Shown piece after piece: positions 1-8,116 of a stretch of 64,000 bases of DNA. The DNA is from CAVVSD01 sp963837655. Its GTDB lineage: Bacteria > Actinomycetota > Thermoleophilia > Solirubrobacterales > Solirubrobacteraceae. Each line of letters starts with the position of its first letter. The first letter of the stretch is position 1. The DNA is taken from positions 124,001 to 188,000 of the forward strand of contig CAWIOK010000023.1 of assembly GCA_963837655.1 (NCBI GenBank), in the 5' to 3' direction. A program made the position numbers and the translations under genes. The notes under the pieces are model-generated. The model was not told the DNA's origin. It searched no databases and saw nothing but the letters and a program-made list of their open reading frames with translations.

Positions 1-766
1 GTGCGGCGCCTGTGACACCCCAGACGATCCCGTAGCGGGCCTCCGCGAGGCAGGCGAAGGGTCCGCCCAGGCCGCGGGCGCCGGGGAGCATGGCGTCGTC
101 GCCGAGCCGCACGCCGTCGAAGCGCAGCTCGGACTGCAGGGACGCCCGCAGCGACAGCTTGTCCGTGATGTCCTCGGCGTCGAAGCCGGGGGTCCCGCGC
201 TCCACCAGGAAGCCGCGCACGCCGTCCTCGGCCCGCGCCCACACGACCGCCACGTCGGCGATCGAGCCCATCCCGATCCAGCGCTTGACCCCGTCGAGCA
301 CCCACGCGCCGCCCTCACGCCGGGCGGTGGTCAGCATCGCCGACGGATCCGATCCGGCGGTCGGCTCGGTCAGCCCGAAGCAGCCGACGGCCTCCCCGCC
401 GGCCATCTCGGGCAGCCACCGCTGTTTCTGCGCCTCCGAGCCCCATGCGTGGATCGCCTTCATCGCCAGCGATCCCTGGACGGAGACGAACGTCCGCAGA
501 CCGCTGTCGACGGCCTCCAGCTCCGCGCAGGCGAGCCCGTACTGGACCGCGCTGCCGCCCGGGCACCCATAGCCCTCGAGATGCATCCCGAGCGCCCCGA
601 GATCGCCGAGCTCGCGTGCCAGCGACCGGTCCCACTCCCCACGTTCGAACAACTCGGCGATCCGTGGCGCGACGCGCTCCGCCGCCCACGCCCCGACCCG
701 CTCCCGGACGGCGAGCTCCTCTGGCGCGAGGTCGTCGTCGAGGTCCAGGATGTCGAGCGGGTTCAC
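1..766 (-). CDS. Acyl-CoA dehydrogenase (partial; glutaryl-CoA dehydrogenase-like)
   Basis: Flavin-dependent acyl-CoA dehydrogenase cut off by the left window edge; about 255 residues of the N-terminal and middle beta domains are present. Visible family features are the LTEPTAGSD flavin-loop motif, followed by a KRWIGMGSIAD-type segment and the HAWGSEAQKQRWLPEMA helix. The overall wording is closest to glutaryl-CoA dehydrogenases, but the catalytic Glu lies beyond the edge, so the substrate cannot be assigned. The GTG start at 766 is chosen because a TACGCT -10 box ends 7 nt upstream and no Shine-Dalgarno sequence is present. It lies 81 bp downstream of guaA on the same strand and probably has its own promoter. 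Confidence 0.85.
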   Translation of the reverse strand, partial: MNPLDILDLDDDLAPEELAVRERVGAWAAERVAPRIAELFERGEWDRSLARELGDLGALGMHLEGYGCPGGSAVQYGLACAELEAVDSGLRTFVSVQGSLAMKAIHAWGSEAQKQRWLPEMAGGEAVGCFGLTEPTAGSDPSAMLTTARREGGAWVLDGVKRWIGMGSIADVAVVWARAEDGVRGFLVERGTPGFDAEDITDKLSLRASLQSELRFDGVRLGDDAMLPGARGLGGPFACLAEARYGIVWGVTGAA

Positions 767-779
767 GGGTCGGAGCGTA
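767..779 (-). promoter_or_regulatory. Leaderless -10 box of the acyl-CoA dehydrogenase
   Basis: TACGCT (779 to 774, minus strand) lies 7 nt before the GTG start, so transcription would begin at or next to the start codon. No -35 consensus is evident. Confidence 0.5.
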
Positions 780-847
780 TGGAGTGGGGTGCGACGCCGG
801 CCGCGCGGCGGAGGGTTCGGCCCAAGGCGCCCCTCAGACGCGCCGCG

Positions 848-2467
848 TCACTCCCATTCGATCGTCCCCGGGGGCTTCGACGTGATGTCGAGGGTCACCC
901 GGTTGACGTCGCGCAGCTCGTTGATCATGCGCGACGCGATCTGCTCGAGCAGGTCGTACGGGAGGCGCGCCCAGTCGGCGGTCATCGCGTCGTCGGAGGT
1001 CACCGCGCGGATGACGACGACGTTGCCGTACGTGCGCTCGTCCCCCTGCACGCCGACGGTGCGGATGTCGGGCAGCACGCAGAAGGACTGCCACAGGTCG
1101 CGGTAGAGGCCCGCCTTGCGGATCTCGTCCTGCAGGATGTGGTCGCACTCGCGCAGGAGGTCCAGGCGCTCCTTCGTCGCCTGCCCGCCGACGATGCGGA
1201 TCGCGAGACCGGGGCCCGGGAACGGCTGGCGCCAGACGAGCTTCTCGGGCATGCCCAGCTCGGCTCCGACGGCACGGACCTCGTCCTTGAACAGCATTCG
1301 CAGCGGCTCCACGAGCTCGAACTGGAGGTCCTCCGGGAGGCCGCCGACGTTGTGGTGCGACTTGATCGTCGCGGTGCCGGTGCCGCCCCCGGACTCGATG
1401 ACGTCGGAGTACAGCGTCCCCTGGACGAGGTAGTTCGCGTCACCGATCTTCGCGGCCTCCTCCTCGAAGACGCGGATGAACTCCGTGCCGATCGCCTTGC
1501 GCTTGGCCTCGGGGTCGATGACGCCCGCCAGGCGTTCAAGGAACCGGTCCTCGGCGTCGACGGCGACGAGCGGGATGCCGAAGTCCTCGCGAAAGGCGGC
1601 GATGACCTGCTCGCCCTCGTTCTTGCGCATGAGGCCGTGGTCGACGAACACGCACGTCAGCTGATCGCCCACGGCGCGGTGCACGAGCACGGCGGCGACA
1701 CTCGAGTCCACCCCACCGGACAGGCCGCAGATGACCTTCCCGGTGCCGACCTGGGCGCGGATGCGCGCGATCTGCTCCTCGACGATCGACGCGGCGCTCC
1801 AGGCCATGTCGCATGCGCAGATGTCACGCAGGAACGTGGTGAGGATCGTCTGCCCGTAGGGCGTGTGCACGACCTCGGGGTGGAACTGGATCCCGTAGAT
1901 GCCGCGCTCGTTGCTCTCCAGCGCCGCGACCGGCGAGCTCGTCGACGACGCCAGCGCGTCGAACCCCGGCGGCGCCGCGAAGACGGTGTCGCGGTGCGAC
2001 ATCCAGCACTTCTGGATCTCCGGCGTTCCGGCGAGCAGCCGGCCCGTGCTGCGGACCGTCAGCTCGGAGCGGCCGAACTCGCCGATCTCGGCCCCCTCGA
2101 CCTGGCCGCCGAGCTCGCGAGCGAGCAGCTGCATGCCGTAGCAGATGCCCAGCACCGGGATGCCGAGCTCGAGCAGCTCCGGCTCCAGTCGCGGAGCGCC
2201 ATCGGCGTACACCGAGGCCGGGCCTCCGGAGAGGATGAGCCCCTTCGGCTTGCGCCGCCGGACCTCCTCGGCGCCGACGTGGTGCGGCAGGAGCTCGGAG
2301 TACACGCCGCACTCGCGGACGCGCCGCGCGATGAGCTGCGAGTACTGGCCGCCGTAGTCCAGGACCACGACCTCGTCGACGGACGTCGGCTGCGCGACGT
2401 CCCGAGGGTCCTCGTCGACGAGCTCAGTCGCCGCGGTGGCGGCGGTGACGAGGCCCTCGGGCGACAA
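848..2467 (-). CDS. guaA: GMP synthase (glutamine-hydrolysing)
   Basis: Converts XMP, ATP and glutamine to GMP, the last step of de novo guanine nucleotide synthesis. The 539-residue protein has the full domain order: an N-terminal extension of about 30 residues, a class I glutamine amidotransferase domain (GICYGMQ with nucleophile Cys109; His196 and Glu198 in FHPEV), an ATP pyrophosphatase domain (SGGVDSS, residues 250-256) and the C-terminal dimerisation domain ending in the family-typical PPGTIEWE. It follows guaB3 by 12 bp on the same strand, so IMP oxidation and XMP amination are encoded as one unit. Confidence 0.98.
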   Translation of the reverse strand: MSPEGLVTAATAATELVDEDPRDVAQPTSVDEVVVLDYGGQYSQLIARRVRECGVYSELLPHHVGAEEVRRRKPKGLILSGGPASVYADGAPRLEPELLELGIPVLGICYGMQLLARELGGQVEGAEIGEFGRSELTVRSTGRLLAGTPEIQKCWMSHRDTVFAAPPGFDALASSTSSPVAALESNERGIYGIQFHPEVVHTPYGQTILTTFLRDICACDMAWSAASIVEEQIARIRAQVGTGKVICGLSGGVDSSVAAVLVHRAVGDQLTCVFVDHGLMRKNEGEQVIAAFREDFGIPLVAVDAEDRFLERLAGVIDPEAKRKAIGTEFIRVFEEEAAKIGDANYLVQGTLYSDVIESGGGTGTATIKSHHNVGGLPEDLQFELVEPLRMLFKDEVRAVGAELGMPEKLVWRQPFPGPGLAIRIVGGQATKERLDLLRECDHILQDEIRKAGLYRDLWQSFCVLPDIRTVGVQGDERTYGNVVVIRAVTSDDAMTADWARLPYDLLEQIASRMINELRDVNRVTLDITSKPPGTIEWE

Positions 2468-2479
2468 CGGCCCGCCCGC

Positions 2480-3715
2480 CTAGTTGGCGCTGACGCCGGC
2501 GGGCGTGCGATCGACTGACGACCCGTTGCCGTTCGGCGCCGCCCTGCTCGACCCGCGCGCGCCCATCCCGACACCCTGCGCCGTCTGCAGCGCCTTGCCC
2601 TCGGTCTGCAGCGCGGGGGCGATCATCAGCTCCGCCCGGTTGAACTCGGCGATGTCCTTGTAGCCGCAGGTCGCCATCGAGGTCCGCAGGGCGCCCATCA
2701 GGTTGAACGTGCCGTCGTTCTCGTGCGCGGGGCCGGTGAGGATCTCCTCGATGGTGCCGTTCTGCACCGTCTGCACGCGGGCACCGCGAGGCAGCGAGGC
2801 ATGGAACGTCGCCATGCCCCAGTGGTAGCCGTGGCCCGGCGCCTCGTACGCACGTGCGAGCGGGGAACCGACCATCACGGCATCGGCGCCGCAGGCGATC
2901 GCCTTCGAGACGTCGCCGCCGGTGCGCATGCCGCCGTCGGCGATGACCTTCACGTACTCGCCCGTCTCCAGCATGTGCTGCGACCGGGCAGCCGCGACGT
3001 CGGCGATCGCCGTCGCCTGCGGGACGCCGATGCCGAGCACGCCGCGCGTGGTGCAGGCCGCGCCGGGGCCGACGCCCACGAGAACGCCCGCCGCGCCTGT
3101 GCGCATGAGGTGAAGACCGGTCGAGTAGGAGGCGCAGCCGCCGACGACGACGGGAACGTCGACCTCGCGGATGAACTCCTTCAGATTCAGCGGCTCGGTC
3201 GTCTCGGACACGTGCTCGGCGGAGACGACGGTGCCCTGGATGACCAGGATGTCGAGGCCCGCGTCGAGCGCGAGCTCGTAGTACGAGCGCACGCGCTGCG
3301 GCGTGAGCGACGCCGACACGACGACGCCCTCGGCCTTGATCTCGGCGATGCGCTGCGCGATGAGCTCGGGCTTGACCGGCTCGCGGTAGATCTCCTGCAT
3401 CTCCCGCGTCGCCTCGTCCTTGGGCAGGCCGGCGATGCGCTCGAGCAGCGACTCCGGATCCTCGTACCGCGTCCAGATCCCCTCGAGGTTCAGGACCCCG
3501 AGGCCACCGAGGCGGCCGATGATCCCCGCGGTGGCGGGCGACACGACGCCATCCATCGCCGACGCGAGCAGCGGGAGCTCGAACCGATAGTCGCCGAGCT
3601 TCCAGGAGATGTCGACGTCGTCGGGGTCTCGCGTCCGTCGTGAAGGAACGATCGCGATGTCGTCGAATCCGTAAGCGCGGCGAGCCTTCTTGCCGCGGCC
3701 GATCTCAATCTCCAT
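2480..3715 (-). CDS. guaB3: GuaB3-type IMP dehydrogenase family protein
   Basis: IMPDH/GMP reductase superfamily TIM barrel of 411 residues. The catalytic Cys sits in the loop GPGAACTTRGV (Cys221), matching the SICTTR loop of IMPDH, and the N-terminal region (YGFDDIAIVPS, LPLLASAMDGVV) fits the GuaB3 branch. The pair of CBS domains found in classical GuaB is absent, so adenine/guanine nucleotide regulation through CBS is not expected. GuaB3 members have been annotated both as IMPDH-like and as GMP-reductase-like; the direct link to guaA favours XMP production here. The ATG start is supported by a TAGGAT box 6 nt upstream, implying a leaderless message. Confidence 0.93.
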   Translation of the reverse strand: MEIEIGRGKKARRAYGFDDIAIVPSRRTRDPDDVDISWKLGDYRFELPLLASAMDGVVSPATAGIIGRLGGLGVLNLEGIWTRYEDPESLLERIAGLPKDEATREMQEIYREPVKPELIAQRIAEIKAEGVVVSASLTPQRVRSYYELALDAGLDILVIQGTVVSAEHVSETTEPLNLKEFIREVDVPVVVGGCASYSTGLHLMRTGAAGVLVGVGPGAACTTRGVLGIGVPQATAIADVAAARSQHMLETGEYVKVIADGGMRTGGDVSKAIACGADAVMVGSPLARAYEAPGHGYHWGMATFHASLPRGARVQTVQNGTIEEILTGPAHENDGTFNLMGALRTSMATCGYKDIAEFNRAELMIAPALQTEGKALQTAQGVGMGARGSSRAAPNGNGSSVDRTPAGVSAN

Positions 3716-3727
3716 ACGAGCATCCTA
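3716..3727 (-). promoter_or_regulatory. Leaderless -10 box of the guaB3-guaA operon
   Basis: TAGGAT (3727 to 3722) is followed by 6 nt and then the ATG of guaB3. It is the only promoter-like element seen in the short gap to pfkB. Confidence 0.5.
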
Positions 3728-3779
3728 GGTGCGAGGGCGGACGGGAACCACCCCTCACGCTAGCGCTCGGACGCGCCGG

Positions 3780-4739
3780 TTATGACACCTCGGCGGGGAC
3801 GGTCACACGCTCCACCTGCGTCTCGCTGACGAGGCGGCCGACCGTCGACCGGTCCACGAGGCCCGCGCCGAGGCGCTGGGTCGACTCCGCACCGCACGCG
3901 ACGCCCTGCCGCAGGCACTCCGCAGGGCCTGCGCCGCCGTACCTCGCGGCGACGTACCCGGCGAGGAAGGCGTCGCCGGCGCCGACCGTGGCGACCGTCT
4001 CGCGTGGCTCGATCTTCACGCGGTAGAGCGTCGGCTCCCCGTCCTCCAGGACCGTGGCGAAGCAGCCGTCGGGCGTCGTCATGATCGCCTCGCGCGCGCC
4101 CAGCCCGCGCATCTCGCGGACGGCGATGACCATGTCCTCGTCGTCGTTGAACTCGTGGCCGACCAGCTCCTCGGCCTCGAGGATGTTCGGCGAGATGACG
4201 TGCGGCTCCGCCCGGACGGCGTGACGCAACGGCTCGCCGTCGGTGTCGACGACCGTGGTGATCCCGGCCTTCGCAACCATGCGGATGAGATCGAAGTAGA
4301 GGTCGGGCTCCACGCCGCGCGGCAGCGAGCCCGCGAAGACGACGAGCTCAGCGCCGCCCGCGAGGTACATCAGCTTGTCGCGGAAGAGCTCGATCTCCTG
4401 CTCGGTCACGGCTGGGCCGCGCTCGTTGATCTCGGTCTGCTGGCCCGTCGTCGGGTCGTGCACCGCGGTGTTCGTCCGCGACTCCTCGCGGATGCGGACG
4501 AAGTCGTTGAGGATCGACTCCTCCGTGAGCTGCTCGACGATGCGCGTGCCGGTGGGGCCACCCGCGAGCCCGGTGGCGATCACGGGGGCGCCCAGCGTCT
4601 TGAGCGTGCGCGCGACGTTGACGCCCTTGCCGCCCGCAAGCGTCTGCTGCTCCACGGTGCGATGCCGCCGCCCGAGCCGGAAGTTGGGCACCGACAGCGA
4701 CTTGTCGATGGCGGCGTTCAGGGTCACCGTGATGATCAC
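3780..4739 (-). CDS. PfkB-family hexose-phosphate kinase (1-phosphofructokinase-like)
   Basis: ATP-dependent sugar-phosphate kinase of the ribokinase superfamily, 319 residues. It starts with the VTLNAAIDKS strand, has the GGKGVNVAR substrate loop near residue 40 and the ATP-site signature with the catalytic Asp in VGAGDAFLAGY near residue 255. These fit the FruK/LacC subgroup (fructose-1-phosphate or tagatose-6-phosphate); the exact substrate is not readable, and no fructose PTS genes are nearby. The GTG start overlaps the TGA of dacA as GTGA, so translation is probably coupled to the cell-wall gene upstream, an unusual pairing. Confidence 0.88.
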   Translation of the reverse strand: MIITVTLNAAIDKSLSVPNFRLGRRHRTVEQQTLAGGKGVNVARTLKTLGAPVIATGLAGGPTGTRIVEQLTEESILNDFVRIREESRTNTAVHDPTTGQQTEINERGPAVTEQEIELFRDKLMYLAGGAELVVFAGSLPRGVEPDLYFDLIRMVAKAGITTVVDTDGEPLRHAVRAEPHVISPNILEAEELVGHEFNDDEDMVIAVREMRGLGAREAIMTTPDGCFATVLEDGEPTLYRVKIEPRETVATVGAGDAFLAGYVAARYGGAGPAECLRQGVACGAESTQRLGAGLVDRSTVGRLVSETQVERVTVPAEVS

Positions 4740-5971
4740 GCTGCCCTCCTCTCCCGTCGTCTGACCGCCCGGCGTCGCCGCGCTGCCCGTCGGCGCAGGC
4801 CCATGGCCATGAGGCTACCGACCACGACGAGACCTATCACGATGAGCAGGATCGCGGGGCCGTTCGCGTCGCGGAAGCGATCCCCGAAGGAGGCCGTCGT
4901 CACCGCGGACGCCGTGACCAGAGGGACCTGCGCCACGACGCGGCCTCCGAGGCTCACCACGGCGGTGCCGATGCGCGCTCCGGCCGGGATCGGACCCCTG
5001 AGCTCGGGGGGCACGTCCTCGACCGAGATGGAGAAGTGCTGGCCGTCGCGCACGATCCGCGAGACGCCGGCGGCGGCGACCAGGTCCACGTGCTCGTCGC
5101 GGTACGCCAGCTTGGGTTTGGCCAGGACTGTGCCCTTCTTCAGCCCGCTCTGCCGGCTGAAGCTGTTCAGGCCGTGGCGCAGCAGCGTCAGCGAGTCGTC
5201 GTCGCGCGCGGCCTCGCTCGGCTCGCCCATGACGACGCTCACCACCGTGATGCCGTTGCGGGTCGCCGAGCCGACGAGCAGGTAGCCGGCGGCGTTCGTG
5301 TGGCCCGTCTTCACCCCGTTGACCCACGGGTACTCCTGGACGAGCGTGTTGCGGTTGACGACGGTGCGCACCCGCGAGCCGGTGAGCAGCGTCGCCTTGC
5401 GGCGGTCCATCGTCGCGCGCGCGAAGGCGTTCTTGCGCAGGACGACCGCGAGCTTCGCGAGGTCGGACGCCGTCGAGTAGTTCGTGGGCGCGTCGAGGCC
5501 GACCGGGTTGGCGAAGTGCGTGTTGCGCAGGCCGAGCCGGCCGGCCTCGCTGTTCATCGACCGCACGAACGCGCTCCGCGTGCCCGAGACGCCGATGGCG
5601 AGCGCCATCGCAGCGTCGTTGCCGCTCGGCAGCAGCAGACCGCGGAGCAGGTCGCGGACCTTCATGCGCTCGCCCGGGCGCAGGCCGATCTGCGACTCGA
5701 TCGGCGCCGGGCGGTAGTTGGACGCGCGGAACACCTCGTCCAGATCCGCGTGCTGGAGAGTCACCAGCGCGGTCATCATCTTCGTGGTGGACGCGATCTG
5801 GCGGCGGTCGTTCGCGTCGCGCTGGTAGGCCACCTGGCCGGTGCTCGCCTCCATCACGATCGCCGACTTCGCGCCCCGCAGCTGGGGGGCGGACTCGGCC
5901 GCTGCGACCGACGGCGCGACGAGGACGAGGACGAGGACGAGGAGGGTCGCGACGAGCGCGACCCGTCTCAC
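4736..5971 (-). CDS. dacA: D-alanyl-D-alanine carboxypeptidase (DacA/PBP5 family)
   Basis: Trims the terminal D-Ala from peptidoglycan stem peptides outside the membrane. From the GTG at 5971 the protein has 411 residues: a signal peptide (about 1-26), the S11 catalytic domain with SxxK (Ser62-Thr-Thr-Lys65), SGN (117-119) and KTG (221-223), a C-terminal beta domain, then a transmembrane helix (PAILLIVIGLVVVGSLMAM) and an Arg-rich cytoplasmic tail, instead of the amphipathic anchor of enterobacterial DacA. The longer reading to 6334 is rejected because it overlaps the lysM gene; the chosen GTG overlaps the lysM TGA as GTGA. Confidence 0.93.
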   Translation of the reverse strand: MRRVALVATLLVLVLVLVAPSVAAAESAPQLRGAKSAIVMEASTGQVAYQRDANDRRQIASTTKMMTALVTLQHADLDEVFRASNYRPAPIESQIGLRPGERMKVRDLLRGLLLPSGNDAAMALAIGVSGTRSAFVRSMNSEAGRLGLRNTHFANPVGLDAPTNYSTASDLAKLAVVLRKNAFARATMDRRKATLLTGSRVRTVVNRNTLVQEYPWVNGVKTGHTNAAGYLLVGSATRNGITVVSVVMGEPSEAARDDDSLTLLRHGLNSFSRQSGLKKGTVLAKPKLAYRDEHVDLVAAAGVSRIVRDGQHFSISVEDVPPELRGPIPAGARIGTAVVSLGGRVVAQVPLVTASAVTTASFGDRFRDANGPAILLIVIGLVVVGSLMAMGLRRRAARRRRAVRRRERRAA

Positions 5972-6279
5972 TCGCGGACGCGCAGCCGCTGACCCGTCCG
6001 CAGGCTCTGCGGGTCCACCTTCGGGTTCAGCTCGAGCAGCTTGTCGACCGGGACGCCGACGCGCACGGAGATCGCGCCGAGCGTGTCGCCCGAGCGGACG
6101 ACGTACGTCTTGCGCGTGCTGGCCTTCGTGGTCCGCGTCGTGGTCGCGGTCGTGATGATCGTCGTGGTGGCCGAGGACGAGTCGTCCTTCAGCGTGTTCT
6201 GGACGACGAGCAGCACCGCGGCGGCAGACGCCAAGAGGACGAGGGGCGCCAGCACCCGCGCGGGACGACGGAACGTCAT
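5968..6279 (-). CDS. LysM-domain membrane-anchored protein
   Basis: Small protein of 103 residues: a short basic N-terminus, one transmembrane helix or uncleaved signal (about residues 9-27), a Thr-rich linker, and a single C-terminal LysM domain (YVVRSGDTLGAISVRVGV to RLRV) expected to bind peptidoglycan glycan strands. It is the first gene of a three-gene operon with dacA and pfkB, and its stop overlaps the dacA start as GTGA. A localisation or scaffold role for the carboxypeptidase is a reasonable inference; no catalytic domain is present. A TATGCT -10 box lies 9 nt before the ATG. Confidence 0.88.
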   Translation of the reverse strand: MTFRRPARVLAPLVLLASAAAVLLVVQNTLKDDSSSATTTIITTATTTRTTKASTRKTYVVRSGDTLGAISVRVGVPVDKLLELNPKVDPQSLRTGQRLRVRE

Positions 6280-6294
6280 CAGGCACGGAGCATA
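6280..6294 (-). promoter_or_regulatory. -10 box of the lysM-dacA-pfkB operon
   Basis: TATGCT (6294 to 6289) lies 9 nt before the ATG of the LysM gene, giving a leader of at most a few nucleotides. No Shine-Dalgarno sequence intervenes. Confidence 0.45.
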
Positions 6295-6318
6295 CGTCCG
6301 GGAGTGGTCGCCGATGCG

Positions 6319-7224
6319 TCATGCCAGCGCCCATGCAGCGGCCCGCAGGCGCTCGGCCTCTGCGCGTGCCGCGTCTGCGGGGCGGGGGTGCCCGGCGTCA
6401 CCTTCGTGCGCGCGGGCGATGCTGCGCGATGCGCTCACGAGCCCGCCGGCGCGACCCGGCGCGAAGGCCGCCGCCAGATCGCCGACCCGGCCGCCCTGGG
6501 CTCCGATGCCGGGGAGCAGGAACGGCGCGGCGGGCATCAGCTCGCGTAGCCGCGCGAGATGCTCGGGCGCGGTGGCGCCGGCGACCGCGCCGACGTCGGC
6601 GATCCCGGACGTCCCCGGCTCGCCCAGCTCTCCCACCATCGCCGCGAGGCGCTCGTGCACCGTGCCGTCGCCGACGGGGAGGTCCTGGACGTCGGCCGCG
6701 CCTGGGTTCGACGTGCGCACGAGCACGAACAGCCCCGCGTCGTTGGCGCGGGCGGCGTCGACGAAGGGCGCGAGCGAGTCCCGGCCGAGCAGCGGGTTGA
6801 CGGTGACCGCGTCGCCGCGCAGGCCCTCGACGTCGCCGAACGGCGTCGGCGTCACGCCCAGGAGCGACTGGGCGTAGGCGGCGGCACTGACGTCGATGTC
6901 GCCGCGCTTGGCGTCGAGGATGACCAGCAGGCCGACCGCGCGGGCGTGCGCGACGGTGGCCGCCAGCGCCTCCCATCCGGGGGCGCCGAGACGCTCGAAG
7001 CAGGCGAGCTGGGGCTTGCACGCGGCGCACGCGGGACCGGCCGCGTCGATGAGCGCGGCGCAGTGCGCGGTGACAGCGGCGGCCGCGAGCTGGGCCGGGG
7101 TGCCTACCGCCGGGATACCTGCAGCGGCGTCCGGCCAGAGGCGGGCGGGATCGGGGTCGATCCCCAGGACGATCTGGCTCTCGCGGGCGGCGACCTGGGC
7201 GGCGAGGCGGTCGCCGAAGCTCAT
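6319..7224 (-). CDS. pyrF: Orotidine 5'-phosphate decarboxylase (type 2)
   Basis: Decarboxylates OMP to UMP in pyrimidine synthesis. The 301-residue length and the motifs match the type 2 family common in Actinobacteria: GIDPDP near the N-terminus, the catalytic DAKRGDI (about residue 96), TVNPLLGRDSL, VRTSNPGA and the phosphate-binding LLPGIGAQGG. The start at 7224 is chosen over an upstream in-frame start because a TAGCGT box sits 7 nt before this ATG and family members begin here. The gene stands alone, separated by 39 bp from the LysM gene that follows it on the same strand. Confidence 0.95.
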   Translation of the reverse strand: MSFGDRLAAQVAARESQIVLGIDPDPARLWPDAAAGIPAVGTPAQLAAAAVTAHCAALIDAAGPACAACKPQLACFERLGAPGWEALAATVAHARAVGLLVILDAKRGDIDVSAAAYAQSLLGVTPTPFGDVEGLRGDAVTVNPLLGRDSLAPFVDAARANDAGLFVLVRTSNPGAADVQDLPVGDGTVHERLAAMVGELGEPGTSGIADVGAVAGATAPEHLARLRELMPAAPFLLPGIGAQGGRVGDLAAAFAPGRAGGLVSASRSIARAHEGDAGHPRPADAARAEAERLRAAAWALA

Positions 7225-7237
7225 CGTCGCGACGCTA
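7225..7237 (-). promoter_or_regulatory. Leaderless -10 box of pyrF
   Basis: TAGCGT (7237 to 7232) followed by 7 nt and the ATG. The rest of the 195-bp gap up to the small ORF at 7420 shows nothing recognisable. Confidence 0.5.
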
Positions 7238-7419
7238 GCAGCGGGTCCGGCGCGTGGCGCGGCGCTGGGGCGGTGCTGCGCTCGTGCTGGGGCGGGCCGT
7301 CGATCTCGCCGCGACTCAGGCCGGTAGCCGGGAGCGTCCAGCGATCGACACCGTGCGCGGCGGCCGCCAACCACCCCCGCGACAGGCCGACCGTCGAGTC
7401 GATCCGCCACGATGTAGTG

Positions 7420-7559
7420 GTGTCTCTCGGCCGCATCGCATGGATCACGACCGTCGCCGTCTTCGTGATCGCCTCCATCTGCCTGTTCTTCAGCGACTAC
7501 ACCGGCTACGCCGTGCTGTCGCTCGCCGTCGCCGCCAGCGCGGCGATCAACCTGCGTTG
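7420..7559 (+). CDS. Small two-helix membrane protein (46 residues)
   Basis: Unrecognised mini-protein read from GTG at 7420 to TGA at 7558-7560. It consists almost entirely of two hydrophobic segments (about residues 7-25 and 31-44) joined by the short polar turn FSDYTGYA. Its stop overlaps the convergent rdgB stop region by about a dozen bases. No Shine-Dalgarno sequence is obvious. Its compact two-helix layout argues for a real gene, but nothing in the sequence reveals its job. Confidence 0.5.
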
Positions 7560-8116
7560 AGCAACGCCAGCAGCTCGCGCGCGGCCCGGCCGCGGTGGCT
7601 GATCACGTCCTTCTCCTCCGGCGCGAGCTCGGCCATGGTGCGGCCGTCGGCGATGTCGTCGGGCAGGAATGCCGGGTCGTAGCCGAAGCCACCCTCGCCA
7701 CGCGGCTCGGCGGCCAGCGTCCCGCTGCACCGCCCGACCACGACGTGCTCGGTGCCATCGGGCGCCGCGAACGCGAGCGCGCAGACGTAGGCCAGCGCGC
7801 TGCCGGTGGGCGCCTCGCGGAGCAGCTTGGCGAGGTTCTCGCCGTCCGTCGCCGTCTCGCCGGCGTACCGGGCGGACCTCACGCCTGGGCGGCCGCCCAG
7901 GGCGGCGGCCTGGATGCCGGAGTCGTCACCCACGGCGGGCAGCCCGGTGGCCGCCGCGGCGGCCCGCGCCTTCACGATCGCGTTGGCCTCGAAGGTGTCG
8001 CCGGTCTCGGGCGGGAGCTGGACGTCGCCCGGCAGCGCGATGAGCTCGTGCGGCGCCAGCAGGACCCCGAACTCGCGCGCCTTGTGGGCATTGCGACTCG
8101 CGAGGACCAGCCTCAC
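7547..8116 (-). CDS. rdgB: XTP/dITP diphosphatase (non-canonical purine NTP pyrophosphatase)
   Basis: Removes ITP, dITP and XTP from the nucleotide pool. 189 residues from the GTG at 8116. The Ham1 family features are all present: N-terminal LVLASRNAHKAREF, TFEANAIVKARAAA, GDDSGIQAAALGGRPGVRSARYAG, GYDPAFLPD and the C-terminal SHRGRA. The GTG overlaps the TGA of rph as GTGA, placing it last in the murI-rph-rdgB operon, an order widely conserved in Actinobacteria. The longer upstream reading is antisense-like extension through rph and is not used. Confidence 0.95.
   Translation of the reverse strand: MRLVLASRNAHKAREFGVLLAPHELIALPGDVQLPPETGDTFEANAIVKARAAAAATGLPAVGDDSGIQAAALGGRPGVRSARYAGETATDGENLAKLLREAPTGSALAYVCALAFAAPDGTEHVVVGRCSGTLAAEPRGEGGFGYDPAFLPDDIADGRTMAELAPEEKDVISHRGRAARELLALLNAG

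Noticed and set aside
449..2518. 689-codon open frame on the plus strand opposite guaA
   Set aside because: Antisense shadow produced by GC-rich codons; composition is Arg/Asp/Ala-rich with no family motif, and guaA on the other strand is unmistakable.
5918..5943. Hexanucleotide GAGGAC repeat at the 5' end of dacA
   Set aside because: It encodes the Leu-Val alternation of the signal peptide; a six-base unit keeps the frame, so on/off phase variation is not expected, although length could vary.
4736..6334. 532-residue version of DacA
   Set aside because: The added N-terminus is a frame-shifted reading over the lysM gene; the GTG at 5971 gives a proper signal peptide and a GTGA overlap.
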